DNA of 64,000 bases from Saccharomycopsis fibuligera x Saccharomycopsis cf. fibuligera (GCA_001936135.1 CP012820.1:682001-746000), one strand, 5' to 3'; positions 1-10,305 are shown, numbered from the stretch's first letter. Program-made: numbers and translations. Notes: a model not told the origin generated them from the letters alone.

Positions 1-1828
1 TTCCGGCTTTTTGCAAACGCAATAGTCCAGATAAAACTTTAGACTTATTTTGAGAAGTAGACAAAGAATTCTTTGCATCCATCACTTTCAGTCTTGCGTT
101 ATTCAAATTTTCACGCATTGTAATCATCTTCTGCTCAGCATGTTTTATTTCTTTGCTACCATGCTCCATTTGTTTATGAATTCTTGCCTTCTCTTTTTTC
201 AATGTAATCATCTGCTTTTGTTTTTCTTTGCCTTGCTCAATAATTTTTTCCATCAGGTCTTGTTTAGACTCAATTTCTTTGTCAAGGCCTACATATTCCT
301 CCTTAATCATTTTCACATTAGATTCGGCCACTTTGACCTGAGATTCCTTAGCATTCAACTTTTCATTCCAAGGTTGCAATTCCTTTTGAATTTTAGCAAT
401 CTTATCAGTATAGGGTTTAGTTTTGCTGGAAAGTTCGAGTCTAATAGACTCCAACTCTTTGTTTTCGACTTCCAATTGCCCTTGCAATTGAATAAGATTC
501 TCTTCGTACTCTTTCTGCTCCTTCAAATTGTCTTGCAATTTTGCATTGTTAGAATCTAGCGTAACTTTGGCGGTATTGGAGAGCTTCTCACTTTTTTTTA
601 TCTTGTTGGTTAAATTCTTTTTTTGTTCGTCAAATCTCACGTTTTCTTTATCTATCATCCTTTGCTGCTTTTGAAGCTCTTGAATTTGCTCATTAATATT
701 TTTTATCTTTGAGTTTGCTTCTTTGTGTTTCTTTTCCAATTCTGTGATAGATTTATTAATCTCTAAATTTGTATCTTTTTCTTTCTGAAGTTTCTCTCTC
801 AATTGGTTGAATTTTTCAAGCTTATCTTTGGACTTTTCAGTTCTTTTTTGAAGTTCGCATTGGTAATAAGCAGACTTTTTTATTATTAGCTGTCTCTCTA
901 GCTTCAAAAACGTTAAAGCTTTATCCTTATCGGTTTCAAGATTATTTTTCTCTTTTTCAACAAGCTCAAATCTATTTTCTTTTTCTGCACAAACATCATT
1001 GAGCGCGCTCACTTGCTCTAATGAATTTTCAATTTTTTGCTTATAATCAGCAGTACCAATTATATCTTCTAAATATTCTAACAAACCATCATCATTTTCT
1101 CTTTCTGCTTTTGGTTTCATTTGAGCAATAGATTCCACCTCACCTTGTAAGATCAAAAATCTTTTGTGGTCCAAATCAATACCTTTTTCTTTCAATAAAG
1201 TTGTTACCACAGTGTAATTACTTTTCTTGCCGTTAATGTAATATTCTGAAGTATTATTTCTAAACGCTTTACGCGTAACGATAATTCCTTCCTCTGGGAT
1301 TACCTCCACGGGGCTCTCATCCTCTTTGAATTCTTTTTTGTCAATCACTTGTTGGAAATGTATATCGACAGAGCAATATTGCAAATTTTTGTGCTTGGCA
1401 GAGTTATGGATCAACTCCGACAATTTTGCTTGACGCATTTTACTGGCCCTGAAACCAAACACAAATAGCATAGAATCAATGACATTTGATTTCCCTGAAC
1501 CGTTAGGACCTACCACTGCCGAGAACGAAGAATGGAAAGGACCAACCTCTTGCACACCAACATATGATTTAAAATTTGTAAGAACGAGTTTCTCAATAAC
1601 CAATCGACTCTTCGGAGGGGCATCTATTTCTTCATCCTGTAATGGGCGAATCAAACTGTTTTTAGTAGGAGATAAGGCAACAAGTTGTAATGGTTGAGAA
1701 ATCGATGATGCAGAAGGTGGAGGCAAGTCTGGCTTCTCATCTGCAATAAATCTCTTTTTTGAAGGGGAAATAACACTGATATTGTTATTTAGCGATTTGA
1801 GGGGAGACCTCAAAGCATTCAAAGGCAT
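1..1828 (-). CDS. SMC4: Condensin subunit Smc4, N-terminal part (runs off the left edge)
   Basis: This is the N-terminal 609 codons of the SMC ATPase that pairs with Smc2 in condensin and compacts mitotic chromosomes. After a variable head of about 75 residues comes the SMC N-terminal head domain: LTNFKSYVG at about 83-91, the Walker A box GPNGSGKS at about 107-114, then ITRKAF-type and LILQGEVE motifs and PKAERENDDGLLEYLEDIIG. These agree closely with S. cerevisiae Smc4 rather than Smc1-3. From roughly residue 290 the chain is Lys/Glu/Gln-rich and reads as the ascending coiled coil, up to the window edge. The start is the only ATG in frame; the frame upstream reaches a stop about 60 bases earlier. 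Hinge, second coil and Walker B half lie outside the window. Family assignment is very secure. Confidence 0.95.
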   Translation of the reverse strand, partial: MPLNALRSPLKSLNNNISVISPSKKRFIADEKPDLPPPSASSISQPLQLVALSPTKNSLIRPLQDEEIDAPPKSRLVIEKLVLTNFKSYVGVQEVGPFHSSFSAVVGPNGSGKSNVIDSMLFVFGFRASKMRQAKLSELIHNSAKHKNLQYCSVDIHFQQVIDKKEFKEDESPVEVIPEEGIIVTRKAFRNNTSEYYINGKKSNYTVVTTLLKEKGIDLDHKRFLILQGEVESIAQMKPKAERENDDGLLEYLEDIIGTADYKQKIENSLEQVSALNDVCAEKENRFELVEKEKNNLETDKDKALTFLKLERQLIIKKSAYYQCELQKRTEKSKDKLEKFNQLREKLQKEKDTNLEINKSITELEKKHKEANSKIKNINEQIQELQKQQRMIDKENVRFDEQKKNLTNKIKKSEKLSNTAKVTLDSNNAKLQDNLKEQKEYEENLIQLQGQLEVENKELESIRLELSSKTKPYTDKIAKIQKELQPWNEKLNAKESQVKVAESNVKMIKEEYVGLDKEIESKQDLMEKIIEQGKEKQKQMITLKKEKARIHKQMEHGSKEIKHAEQKMITMRENLNNARLKVMDAKNSLSTSQNKSKVLSGLLRLQKAG

Positions 1829-2202
1829 ATTTGTTGAGGAAAGTGGGGGGAGCTGTGATGATGATGAGAGTGATTGAAGTTTAGTGAGTTATTTTGGTGC
1901 TTCTGGCGTTTTTGATTTATAAGATTTTGGTATTAAATTTGTTTTGTTTATATTTTCTGCTTGTTTTGTAAACACGGTCACGCGCCCGGGCAAGCATCGG
2001 GGATCATGACAAATATGCGCTAAAGAGCATATATATACATCATCTAACATACACCATCACAATTACTATCAGCACTACAACAGGTATTAATATTCTTATA
2101 AATAAAATCAGACTTCTTCTAAATGAACACGAAATATGAATATAAGCTAATACAAATATGTGTTAAGGATTAATGGTAATCTATATTACAAGGCCAAATC
2201 AC
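1829..2202. promoter_or_regulatory. SMC4 upstream region
   Basis: This gap holds the promoter of SMC4 and the 3' flank of the next gene. There is a GC-rich patch CACGCGCCCGGGC near 1979-1991, which is unusual in this AT-rich sequence, and a TATATATA run at 2030-2037. No ORF or RNA gene is visible. Confidence 0.5.
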
Positions 2203-4926
2203 TCAAGAACTAGCACTTCTGAAAGCATCGAGCTCATATTGAGTAGGCCATGGCCACATCTCGGTAGAGTAATACTGCTCTAGAGGTATATAAGCATCGC
2301 CTTGAACATCTCTTTCTTTCTCCGTATTAATTTCATTGACACTTTTGTCTTTGTAAATAGTTAAATGCGTTTGGCTGTACACTCTCAACCTGTCAGCAGT
2401 CTGAGTTGGAAGAAAATGAAGCAAATGAAGAAGTAAGGATTTGGTAGGCACATACCTGATGGCCTCCCACCAACTTATAATTTCTGTCAACTCATCCAAA
2501 TAGTTGTATACATATAGGTTCTTCAAATAAGTCAACCATAGAATTTCATTGGGCTTGAGATAAGAAAAAGTGTTTTCAGAATTTATTGCCTTCAAAGTCC
2601 ATTGCTTAAATTCATAAATTCCTATTTGCACGGCATATTGATCTCCCCAAACAAGATCTCTGACTTTTAAAGGTGCTTCCAATAATGCTCTTATACAACT
2701 GTCATCTGGAATTGTCTTGTATGCCCCGTTTTCCATCAAGAGCTCTTGATAAAATATGTGCACTTTGTGAGGCTGAAGTCGAGATTCAAATAACAAGACT
2801 TGACCTATTAATGAGCGCCCTGGCAGCTCAACAGAATTGAACATGCTTCTGACAAAAGTTAAAACATCAACGTTACCTTGAGTCAATGATTCAATATTCT
2901 TATACTTGCTTTTGTTACTGCTTATTGCAAATCTGTAAAGCTTGACTATTAAATTTTGCATAATTGAAGAGTTCATGAGCTTTTTGCCGTTCACAAATTT
3001 GATCAATTTGGCAATAATTTCAAAATCGTTCAACTGTCTTATTAAAAGGTTCACAATTCTGATATTAGTAAAATTTAAGTTAAAATTATGCGATAGTATT
3101 TTCTCCGCCAATAAAGCTGATCTTTTGGGTGTTAATAAGTTGAACTTGTCAATTTTTTCAACAAGAGCTCTCCATAAAATTGCTGAGCGGCTGATATCAA
3201 ACTCGGAACTCAAAAAATGCAGTGTAAATAAATGTTTTTTTGAAAAATCAAAAGATTGTGTAGAACTGTCAATGAGTTCAGATTCATCTGCTGAAACCCT
3301 AAGCTTAACATAAAAAAATTTCGCAATTAAACTTCTTATGGCTTTAGTGCTAATGTTATTTTCTTTAAGTAACTTTGACAATCGGTCTGATTGATTTGGA
3401 TCGCACATGAGATCAACAAATGGTACAAAAAATCTCAGCTCAGCTGACTTCAAAACCCTTGATGCTGCTTCATTGGATATATAAGATAATGAATTGATTA
3501 ACGACAAGTTCCCTAGTATGCTTAGCCAGCTCTGCACATTTTTAACTTCCAGTCCGGAATCTTTTTTGGCAGAGTCGCTGAGTCCAATAACTTGTTTTCG
3601 ACTGTACTTTTCTATCAAAAAATCTATGATTAGATTCTGCGCCTTTATTATGGTTAAATGATATAACCTGGATCTATTCAAGAGAGTGGCGCCATCTGAC
3701 AAAGTCCACAATAACCAGTTTAACTGAAAAATTTGTATAGAATTTCTTGAAGAGCTTTTGTCTATAACAGAATGTGCTGAGTACGAGTTGAAATTATTCA
3801 AAAAGCTATTCATATTAGAATCTGTGGATGTGCTTGTACTATAAGGAAATTTTATAGTTTTGTATTGCGAAAGGTAAAATTTGATCAAAGAGACAATCTC
3901 TCCACTATCATAAATTTGACATTGTTCGAGAACGTGAAATATTAAGTAATATTTGTCAAGGGGACTGAAAAGATCAAAGTAATTTTTGTAGATCTGAAGC
4001 ATTAGCCTTAACTCGTACTGTGTGTTTGGAGTTCGGTAAGCAATATCTACCAAAATAAAGTTGGGGGCGGTACTGTGGTCAACTATAGCTTTGCAAGCGT
4101 CATTAATACTTTTCGAGGAAATTGATAGCATCCACGCTTTGAAATCATCTAAATTATAGAGACCAGCGTGATATTTTTTGTTGATAACACTGAAAATTCG
4201 AAGTAAGTCGCTGATTCTTTTGCTGAGCACTGGATCAAGCAGTATTGTAGCGTTTTTATGGCCATATTGATATAATTGGCATAATTCTTGTACCTCATCA
4301 ACAAGTAAAACCTCATTATCAATGGGAAACAATGAAATTAACCCGGTAGCTTTTCCCTTTCGTACAAATGTGGAAATAATATCGAGCCTTTCTAATGCTA
4401 TATCCCGGTCCATTTGATTGTTGGATACCATTAAACAATAATGAATGGTATACATTATACTGTAAAAGACAACTTCTGTAAAATTTGGTGATTTGAGATT
4501 CCATCGTACTGATGCTTTTCCGTTAGTAGAATTGATCTCTGTATGATTCAGTCTTGATAAGTCCTTGGTGTTTTGGTGTATTTCGTTCAAAAGTCCTATG
4601 ATCTTGAATCTAAAATTCTCAATGTCGTTTTCTTTGTGTCTGATGTTGTTGAGAACTCTATTTGTTTGACCCTGCTTTGATCTGGCGAGAATGTTTTGTT
4701 CCATGTATGGAAGATCATCTGGAGAAAACCTCTTTCCCACTGTCTTTGTAAACTTGTGCTGGTCAATCGATGGATTTGAAGGTCGCCATTTATCTTGTAA
4801 TGCTCTTTGGTCCTGACAGACATTCCTTTTGGGTATTGTACACACTCTAGCTGTGAAGCATCGCTGTATCAAAGAAAGGCCAGTTCCCTGTGATATTCTA
4901 AAAAGCCTCCAGAGTCCAAAATTCAT
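2203..4926 (-). CDS. Unrecognised 907-residue protein, probably mitochondrial, alpha-helical
   Basis: I do not recognise this gene. It is a long ATG-started frame without introns. The N-terminus (MNFGLWRLFRISQG, then RCFTARVCTIPKRN) is rich in Arg, Ser and Thr with no acidic residue in the first 30, as in a mitochondrial presequence. The rest is composed of Leu/Ile/Lys/Asn-rich helical stretches with no zinc-binding, nucleotide-binding or membrane motif that I can see. That pattern suits the fast-evolving helical-repeat (PPR-like) factors that yeast uses to express mitochondrial genes, such as Pet309, Pet111, Aep or Sov1 types, but I cannot assign it to one. Its 5' end faces RAD4 across a short divergent promoter of about 240 bases. 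That it is a real gene is near certain from length; the mitochondrial role is inference. Confidence 0.85.
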   Translation of the reverse strand: MNFGLWRLFRISQGTGLSLIQRCFTARVCTIPKRNVCQDQRALQDKWRPSNPSIDQHKFTKTVGKRFSPDDLPYMEQNILARSKQGQTNRVLNNIRHKENDIENFRFKIIGLLNEIHQNTKDLSRLNHTEINSTNGKASVRWNLKSPNFTEVVFYSIMYTIHYCLMVSNNQMDRDIALERLDIISTFVRKGKATGLISLFPIDNEVLLVDEVQELCQLYQYGHKNATILLDPVLSKRISDLLRIFSVINKKYHAGLYNLDDFKAWMLSISSKSINDACKAIVDHSTAPNFILVDIAYRTPNTQYELRLMLQIYKNYFDLFSPLDKYYLIFHVLEQCQIYDSGEIVSLIKFYLSQYKTIKFPYSTSTSTDSNMNSFLNNFNSYSAHSVIDKSSSRNSIQIFQLNWLLWTLSDGATLLNRSRLYHLTIIKAQNLIIDFLIEKYSRKQVIGLSDSAKKDSGLEVKNVQSWLSILGNLSLINSLSYISNEAASRVLKSAELRFFVPFVDLMCDPNQSDRLSKLLKENNISTKAIRSLIAKFFYVKLRVSADESELIDSSTQSFDFSKKHLFTLHFLSSEFDISRSAILWRALVEKIDKFNLLTPKRSALLAEKILSHNFNLNFTNIRIVNLLIRQLNDFEIIAKLIKFVNGKKLMNSSIMQNLIVKLYRFAISSNKSKYKNIESLTQGNVDVLTFVRSMFNSVELPGRSLIGQVLLFESRLQPHKVHIFYQELLMENGAYKTIPDDSCIRALLEAPLKVRDLVWGDQYAVQIGIYEFKQWTLKAINSENTFSYLKPNEILWLTYLKNLYVYNYLDELTEIISWWEAIRYVPTKSLLLHLLHFLPTQTADRLRVYSQTHLTIYKDKSVNEINTEKERDVQGDAYIPLEQYYSTEMWPWPTQYELDAFRSASS

Positions 4927-5170
4927 GCTATCCGCTATATTTCATTCATATTGCTTGTAGAATTGGTGTGGTATTATATTGATCCCATTACTGTTTGAAT
5001 AAATTCTCAAAAAATTTTTATTTTTCTATTTTATTTTTCGGAACGCATATCGGGGAGATTTGATATTAGATTGGAAAAGACTAAAATCATGGGAGAGCGG
5101 CATCTCATCTCGGCTTCATTCGTATTTTCTTTCTATGCACTGCAACTCATATCCATAGTTGTCTGCTTCC

Positions 5171-8100
5171 ATGCCTGCCCAAAGTAAAAGACGAATTGAT
5201 AGTACTGGCCCAAGTTCGGGCAGTAGGCAATATTACGAACTTGTTAAAGACTATTTGGACTCTGAGTCTTCATCAAATAGCCCCGGATCGTTAAAGAAAC
5301 CCAGAAGAAACAAAAACCGCGTTACGCCACTGCCATCCCTTGAAGAAAGTCGTAATGCCAAAAAAGAAGTTCTAAACTCACAAAACCGTTATTCTAATCA
5401 GAATAATGGTGGTAGTAGTAGAAGAAAAGCTATAATAGATAGTGAAGATGAATTGAAAAGCTCATCGCCATCCGCTACTACTAAAAGCTATGCCGCATCC
5501 AATGACAAGAGCAATCATAGCGATTCTCCGCAAAATTCGCAATCCAAGCCACCTATATACAATGTTTACAACGATGGCGATAGCTATAACGATAGTGATG
5601 AAGAAAGTGATGAAGATTTTGATGAAGATGAATTTGAGGATGTTGAAATAAGACCGGTGTCCGAGCCCTTAACCCCGACTTCCTATAATGAGAATGACAC
5701 TGTTGCAGTGACTATTAAAGCAAAATCAAAGTCTAAAAAGACCAAACCACGATCCCAAGTGATTAGCAAAGAAGAACGTACGAAACGTAGAATCATCCAT
5801 ATGATGCATATTGTGTCCATGATAATCTACGGTAAAGTTCGCAACAATTGGATCAACAACCGTCAAATTCAACTTTTGTACTTCTCTATTGCTCCTAAAA
5901 AAATCTACCAAGAACTACATCCCAGTATTAAGAACAAAGAAATGACAAGTGCCATAAAATCGAGATATTTTTTGGATGGGCTTAGACATCTTATGGAATT
6001 TTGGATTAAAAAGTTTCAAATTGTTTCGCCTACGGGGATTTTCAAGTTAGCCTGGGAGGAGATTGAAAACAGAGAGAAACTGAAAACTCTCAAAAAATTC
6101 ACTGAACGTATGAATAAAGAGATATTTATGTATGGCTTATCAAACTTTTCTGGAAATCGTGATATGGGAGCTCAAGGATTTGTCGCATTACTAAGAAGTT
6201 TACAAGTTCGTGCTCGGCTCATTTATAGCTTGCAACCCCCGGATTTCACCATTGCTGCACCAAGCATTGATAATAATGAGACTACAGATGACTATGACAA
6301 TGAATCTGAATCGGCTATTGATAGAAAGAAAAAGAATAGCCGAACAAAACGTTCAAACCTTACCAATATTCCTAAATTTACTGCCTCCAATAGCAATTCC
6401 AAATCGGTGTTGCATAAAATCATCCACAGCCATAACAAGAACGTGAATGTGCATGAACAGAATAATTATCACTTGGAAAAGCTTTTGAAGCAAAATCCAC
6501 ATTTATCACCATACCCCGTGTTTTGGGCTGAAGCATGGAATCCATATTCCAAAAAATGGATAACTATAGACGCGGTCAATTTCCGTATTTTGGAAGATAT
6601 TCAAAGGATCTCTAAATTGGAACCGCCAATGAGTGATGAAAGAAATGCCCTTTTATATGCGATAGCCTTTGATAGAAAGAACAATATCAAAGACGTAACG
6701 CGGCGATATGCAAACCATTACAACTCTAAAACAAGAAAAAAAAGAATAACGAGAGATAATAAAGGTCACAAATGGTACAGTGAAGTAATTCTGTCAATGT
6801 CACAGAATAAACCAGCTAAACCCACTGACATTGATATTTTAGAAGATGAATATTTTACGCACAGAAATATCAAGGAAGGCATGCCTACGAGTATTGGTGA
6901 TTTTAGAAATCATCCGGTATATGTACTAGAGTCTCAATTGAGGTCCAATGAAATTCTCTATCCACGGGAAGCGTGTGGTTATGTGCGGCAAAAGGCAAAT
7001 TCTAAACATGCTGTTTCAATACCAGTTTACAGTAGAGAAAATGTGCAAGAGTTAAGGTCCGCTAGAGGTTGGTTTCATAAAGGCAGAGTGTTGAAAATTG
7101 GACAAAGAGCGCTTCGAATCAAACGCAAAAAGACAAGCAAAAATGCATTTAGTCAATATAACTACAAGAAAAAAGAAGACGAAGAAGGAGACAAAAATAA
7201 ATTGGGTGATGATTATGATGATGACGATGATGAAAATAATGTAAAACTTTACGCTGAGTTTCAAACAGAAAACTTCGTTCCTGAACCTATCAAAAATGGT
7301 AAAGTTCCAAAGAATGCCTTTGGAAATATTGACATTTATACTGACTCGATGATTCCAAACGGTGGCGTCTTAATCACAAGTAAATTTGCTGCTCAAGCAG
7401 CCAAATTAATCGGTATTGATTATTCACCAGCGGTAGTAGGGTTTAATTTTGGCTACAGAAATAGTTCAAAACCGAGAATTGGCGGTATTGTAGTGGCAAA
7501 AGAGTTTGAAGAAGCAATCAATTTGGTTAATGACCACTTGGAGGAGGATGATGTTGAACGTCAAAGAAAACAAACTGCCGCTAGAGCTATTAAGGCATGG
7601 AAGTTAGTGCTAGCCAAACTCCGGATTGTCGAAAGATTGGAGCGTATACACGGTGAAGTTATAGAAGAAGATCGGTATGATACAAATCTTTCCAGCGATG
7701 ATGATAATGCTGATGACATTACGAATGATATTCTGATAGTTCAAGAGGGAAATGAGGACGATGGTTTCGTTGATACTGATGTTTATGGTGGTGGTGGGTT
7801 TTTACCAACCGACATGGATCAAGAACTGTTAAGACAAAAGGATGCTGAAAATTTGCAAGAAAAAAGAAAAAAACGAATTGTTGAAAGTAATGATGAATTA
7901 AATTCTTTGGTTAACGAAGATGAATTTAATGCTGAACTATTCCAGAATAAAGATGGTGGGCTTTTTTCTGATTCAAATTTCAATCAAGATAGCATTTACA
8001 AAGAAGTTCATGATATAAGTGGCAGAAATGACAATGCAAGCGAAAATTTTGAGGGCGGTTTTATTTTAGAAAATTCTACAGAGAGCCATGGAGAAAATAA

Positions 8101-8518
8101 TGAATCTCAGAATGACATACAAAAGGAAGGTGTTGAAGGCTTTGGTGGAGGATTTATACTAGAAGACACAGAGAGAAATGATAAGGTACTGCACAGCGAA
8201 AGTGATAAAACAAACCATTCAAAAGGTAAACTTACAATACCACAGCATAGTAAAAAAGCTGAAGATGTCGACCAATATGGCAATGACTTTGTATACGATC
8301 CCGATGCAGAGGAAGCTAATGAGTTAAAAGGTAAACAGAAGTTGGAAATTCCTCAAAGCAATAACAATAAACTTTCTTTAAGCGATGCAGAGTTGTATGA
8401 AGAACAGTTTGGCTCACAGATACTGGACAAGGATCCTGTGAAAGTCGATGATTCAAAATATGGTGATATAAAAATGGATGACGGAGAATATGATTTTGTG
8501 TATAGTGACTCAGAATAA
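5171..8518 (+). CDS. RAD4: DNA damage recognition protein Rad4 (XPC family)
   Basis: Rad4 with Rad23 recognises helix-distorting lesions and starts global-genome nucleotide excision repair. The 1,115-residue product has a Lys/Ser-rich disordered head, an acidic patch, then the transglutaminase-fold domain from about 205 (RIIHMMHIVSMIIYGKVRNN) through VRARLIYSLQPPDF and FWAEAWNPYSKKWITIDAVN to VTRRYANHYNSKTRKKRIT. BHD1 follows near 570 (PTSIGDFRNHPVYVLESQL), then BHD2 and BHD3 (GNIDIYTDSMIPNGG near 718, GIDYSPAVVGFNFG near 747). Order and spacing match S. cerevisiae Rad4. The protein is about 360 residues longer than yeast Rad4, mainly from an acidic, Gly/Asn-rich tail after about 830. The frame is open a few codons upstream but only with TTG, so the ATG at 5171 is used. 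Paralog Rad34 is the alternative; the match to Rad4 is better. Confidence 0.93.
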   Translation: MPAQSKRRIDSTGPSSGSRQYYELVKDYLDSESSSNSPGSLKKPRRNKNRVTPLPSLEESRNAKKEVLNSQNRYSNQNNGGSSRRKAIIDSEDELKSSSPSATTKSYAASNDKSNHSDSPQNSQSKPPIYNVYNDGDSYNDSDEESDEDFDEDEFEDVEIRPVSEPLTPTSYNENDTVAVTIKAKSKSKKTKPRSQVISKEERTKRRIIHMMHIVSMIIYGKVRNNWINNRQIQLLYFSIAPKKIYQELHPSIKNKEMTSAIKSRYFLDGLRHLMEFWIKKFQIVSPTGIFKLAWEEIENREKLKTLKKFTERMNKEIFMYGLSNFSGNRDMGAQGFVALLRSLQVRARLIYSLQPPDFTIAAPSIDNNETTDDYDNESESAIDRKKKNSRTKRSNLTNIPKFTASNSNSKSVLHKIIHSHNKNVNVHEQNNYHLEKLLKQNPHLSPYPVFWAEAWNPYSKKWITIDAVNFRILEDIQRISKLEPPMSDERNALLYAIAFDRKNNIKDVTRRYANHYNSKTRKKRITRDNKGHKWYSEVILSMSQNKPAKPTDIDILEDEYFTHRNIKEGMPTSIGDFRNHPVYVLESQLRSNEILYPREACGYVRQKANSKHAVSIPVYSRENVQELRSARGWFHKGRVLKIGQRALRIKRKKTSKNAFSQYNYKKKEDEEGDKNKLGDDYDDDDDENNVKLYAEFQTENFVPEPIKNGKVPKNAFGNIDIYTDSMIPNGGVLITSKFAAQAAKLIGIDYSPAVVGFNFGYRNSSKPRIGGIVVAKEFEEAINLVNDHLEEDDVERQRKQTAARAIKAWKLVLAKLRIVERLERIHGEVIEEDRYDTNLSSDDDNADDITNDILIVQEGNEDDGFVDTDVYGGGGFLPTDMDQELLRQKDAENLQEKRKKRIVESNDELNSLVNEDEFNAELFQNKDGGLFSDSNFNQDSIYKEVHDISGRNDNASENFEGGFILENSTESHGENNESQNDIQKEGVEGFGGGFILEDTERNDKVLHSESDKTNHSKGKLTIPQHSKKAEDVDQYGNDFVYDPDAEEANELKGKQKLEIPQSNNNKLSLSDAELYEEQFGSQILDKDPVKVDDSKYGDIKMDDGEYDFVYSDSE

Positions 8519-8856
8519 GTCAAATGCTAAAGATATATATAAAGATAATTACTGAAAACATTCTCCTCCGATATAGTTTAATAATACGAAATGATATACC
8601 CATATTCTTTCACAACCAATAATGTTGGAGACATTTGTCATGTTGCAGGCTGCGTGATGCTGCCAGCATCAATTATTCACGTGATAAACATTTATTAACT
8701 ATGGTTTTGCTTATGTAATGTGTGCTTACTTTTTTCTCTTTATCTTGCTTTATATATGCAACCAAAACCCTCGAATGAGATGAGCTTAGAAAATAAATTT
8801 GCGTAGATCATGCTGTTGAGTTGGTATAGTTAGTAGCCATATTATTAGGTATTACA
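8519..8856. promoter_or_regulatory. RAD4 3' flank and promoter of the NDUFAF6-like gene, with a TCACGTGA E-box
   Basis: The region carries a perfect palindromic E-box TCACGTGA at 8677-8684, about 175 bases before the next start. Cbf1-type factors bind this sequence in yeasts, and in CUG-clade species they are tied to respiratory, sulfur and ribosomal genes, so a respiratory target downstream is plausible. A TATATA run lies at about 8752-8757. Nothing else is seen. Confidence 0.5.
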
Positions 8857-10092
8857 ATGATACTTGCTCGCCATAGCATATCGCCGCAATTATCATATAA
8901 GCTAGCCACTGGCCAAGCGGTATCAGCAGCAGCGGCCATCGCGCAAACTTGCTCAGCCATAGCGCCATCATCTGTCTGCCATCAACATTACTACAACTTG
9001 CACAACAAAAGATTTCTTAGCGGATACGAATATAATGAACAATTACAATCAGCTCGAATTAATGTCAAAAGTGCATTAGAAAAATACGACAGGTCCTCAT
9101 TTATCCTTAGTGCGTATGTTCCAGAACCTGCCAGAGACGCATTTTTGGCCATTAAGGCTTTTAATGTAGAAATCTCCAAGATCAATACCAGGAACAACTT
9201 CGTTAATATGGGCGGTATAACTTCAGTGGATTTAAAATTCAAATTTTGGTCAGATTTTTTAGCTAAGGTGTTTCGTAACCCATACAACAATGATAAAATT
9301 ACTGAGCCGTCTATGTTCTTGCTTAGAGATGCTCTAAGAAACGAATTAACTTTGAATATCGATTATTTCAACACATACCTCAATTCTAAAAAATATTTTT
9401 TGCAAAACTCAAATTTCCAGGACACTGATAGCATCTGTTCTTATGGTGAAGGCACCAATTCTCAATTAATTTACTTGCAACAAGCGTTACTTTTATCACC
9501 AAGTATATCACCTTCCGCCATTAGTTTACTTGAAGAATCCACTTATTTGCAAAATTTGGTATCGGATATAGCAGCACACATTGGCCAAGCAAATGCTATT
9601 GCTTCAAATTTGCTTTCGTTAAAATATTATGCTAAACAAGAACAAATAGTTTTGCCAGTTGATGTGATGGCAGAACAAGAATTGTCTCAGGATTCACTCA
9701 TTGGATACATTAATGATCAAGGCAAACCTGATTTCCAAAAAAATGTTGAACTTGAAGAAAAATTGAAAAATGTTATTTTTACAGTATCAACAAGAGCTAA
9801 TGACCACCTTTTGACTAGCAGGTACAAGTTGAATAAAGCTAAAGAAGAAATTCGAAAAATTGTGAATCAAACAGATAGTGAACTTATTCAAAAATATTCT
9901 AAAAGTTGGAAGAAAGGAGTGCCTGATGTCATATTTGTTCCGTTTATGAATTCCATACCGGTGGAGATTTTTATTGATAATTTGCAAAAGAAAGATTTCA
10001 ATATTTTAGATGCTACTTTAACTAATAGTAATTGGAGCCGTTGGAAAATTGTATGGAAGTCTTTTTACAATTATCATCAAAGACTTATTTAA
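8857..10092 (+). CDS. NDUFAF6-like complex I assembly factor (squalene/phytoene synthase fold)
   Basis: The 411-residue product has an Ala/Ser-rich, basic N-terminus ending around KRFLSGYEYN that suits a mitochondrial presequence. The core follows the fungal NDUFAF6 pattern: YVPEPARDAFLAIKAFNVEIS at about 86-107, FWSDFLAKVF near 129-138, then AAHIGQANAIASNLLSLKYY near 240-259 and LPVDVM a little further on. The family shares the squalene/phytoene synthase fold but lacks the paired Asp-rich metal motifs of active enzymes, and I see none here. NDUFAF6 is needed for biogenesis of the ND1 module of respiratory complex I. S. cerevisiae lacks complex I and this gene; CUG-clade yeasts keep both. The start is the first ATG and is preceded by the E-box promoter. 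A catalytic role in isoprenoid synthesis is unlikely. Confidence 0.85.
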   Translation: MILARHSISPQLSYKLATGQAVSAAAAIAQTCSAIAPSSVCHQHYYNLHNKRFLSGYEYNEQLQSARINVKSALEKYDRSSFILSAYVPEPARDAFLAIKAFNVEISKINTRNNFVNMGGITSVDLKFKFWSDFLAKVFRNPYNNDKITEPSMFLLRDALRNELTLNIDYFNTYLNSKKYFLQNSNFQDTDSICSYGEGTNSQLIYLQQALLLSPSISPSAISLLEESTYLQNLVSDIAAHIGQANAIASNLLSLKYYAKQEQIVLPVDVMAEQELSQDSLIGYINDQGKPDFQKNVELEEKLKNVIFTVSTRANDHLLTSRYKLNKAKEEIRKIVNQTDSELIQKYSKSWKKGVPDVIFVPFMNSIPVEIFIDNLQKKDFNILDATLTNSNWSRWKIVWKSFYNYHQRLI

Positions 10093-10259
10093 AAGAGATA
10101 ATTTGGCAGTTTTATGTACAACGCATATAGCTTCATTGGTATAATGTAAATTAGCCTTTTGTAAATTGGCAGTAATTTGAACGTATAGCAGGTCGATAAT
10201 TTATATTTATTGGCTAGTATCGTAACATGACGAAGCTTAGCCTGTTTGAAAGAATAAAT

Positions 10260-10260
<1 letters not shown>

Positions 10261-10305
<45 letters not shown>
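10261..10305. repeat. T homopolymer of about 45 bases
   Basis: This is a pure T run on the plus strand between the convergent ends of the NDUFAF6-like gene and SPT2. It is the longest homopolymer in the window; its exact length may be affected by assembly. Confidence 0.9.

Noticed and set aside
5159-5170. RAD4 start four codons upstream
   Set aside because: The codon is TTG; the next ATG at 5171 gives the expected start.
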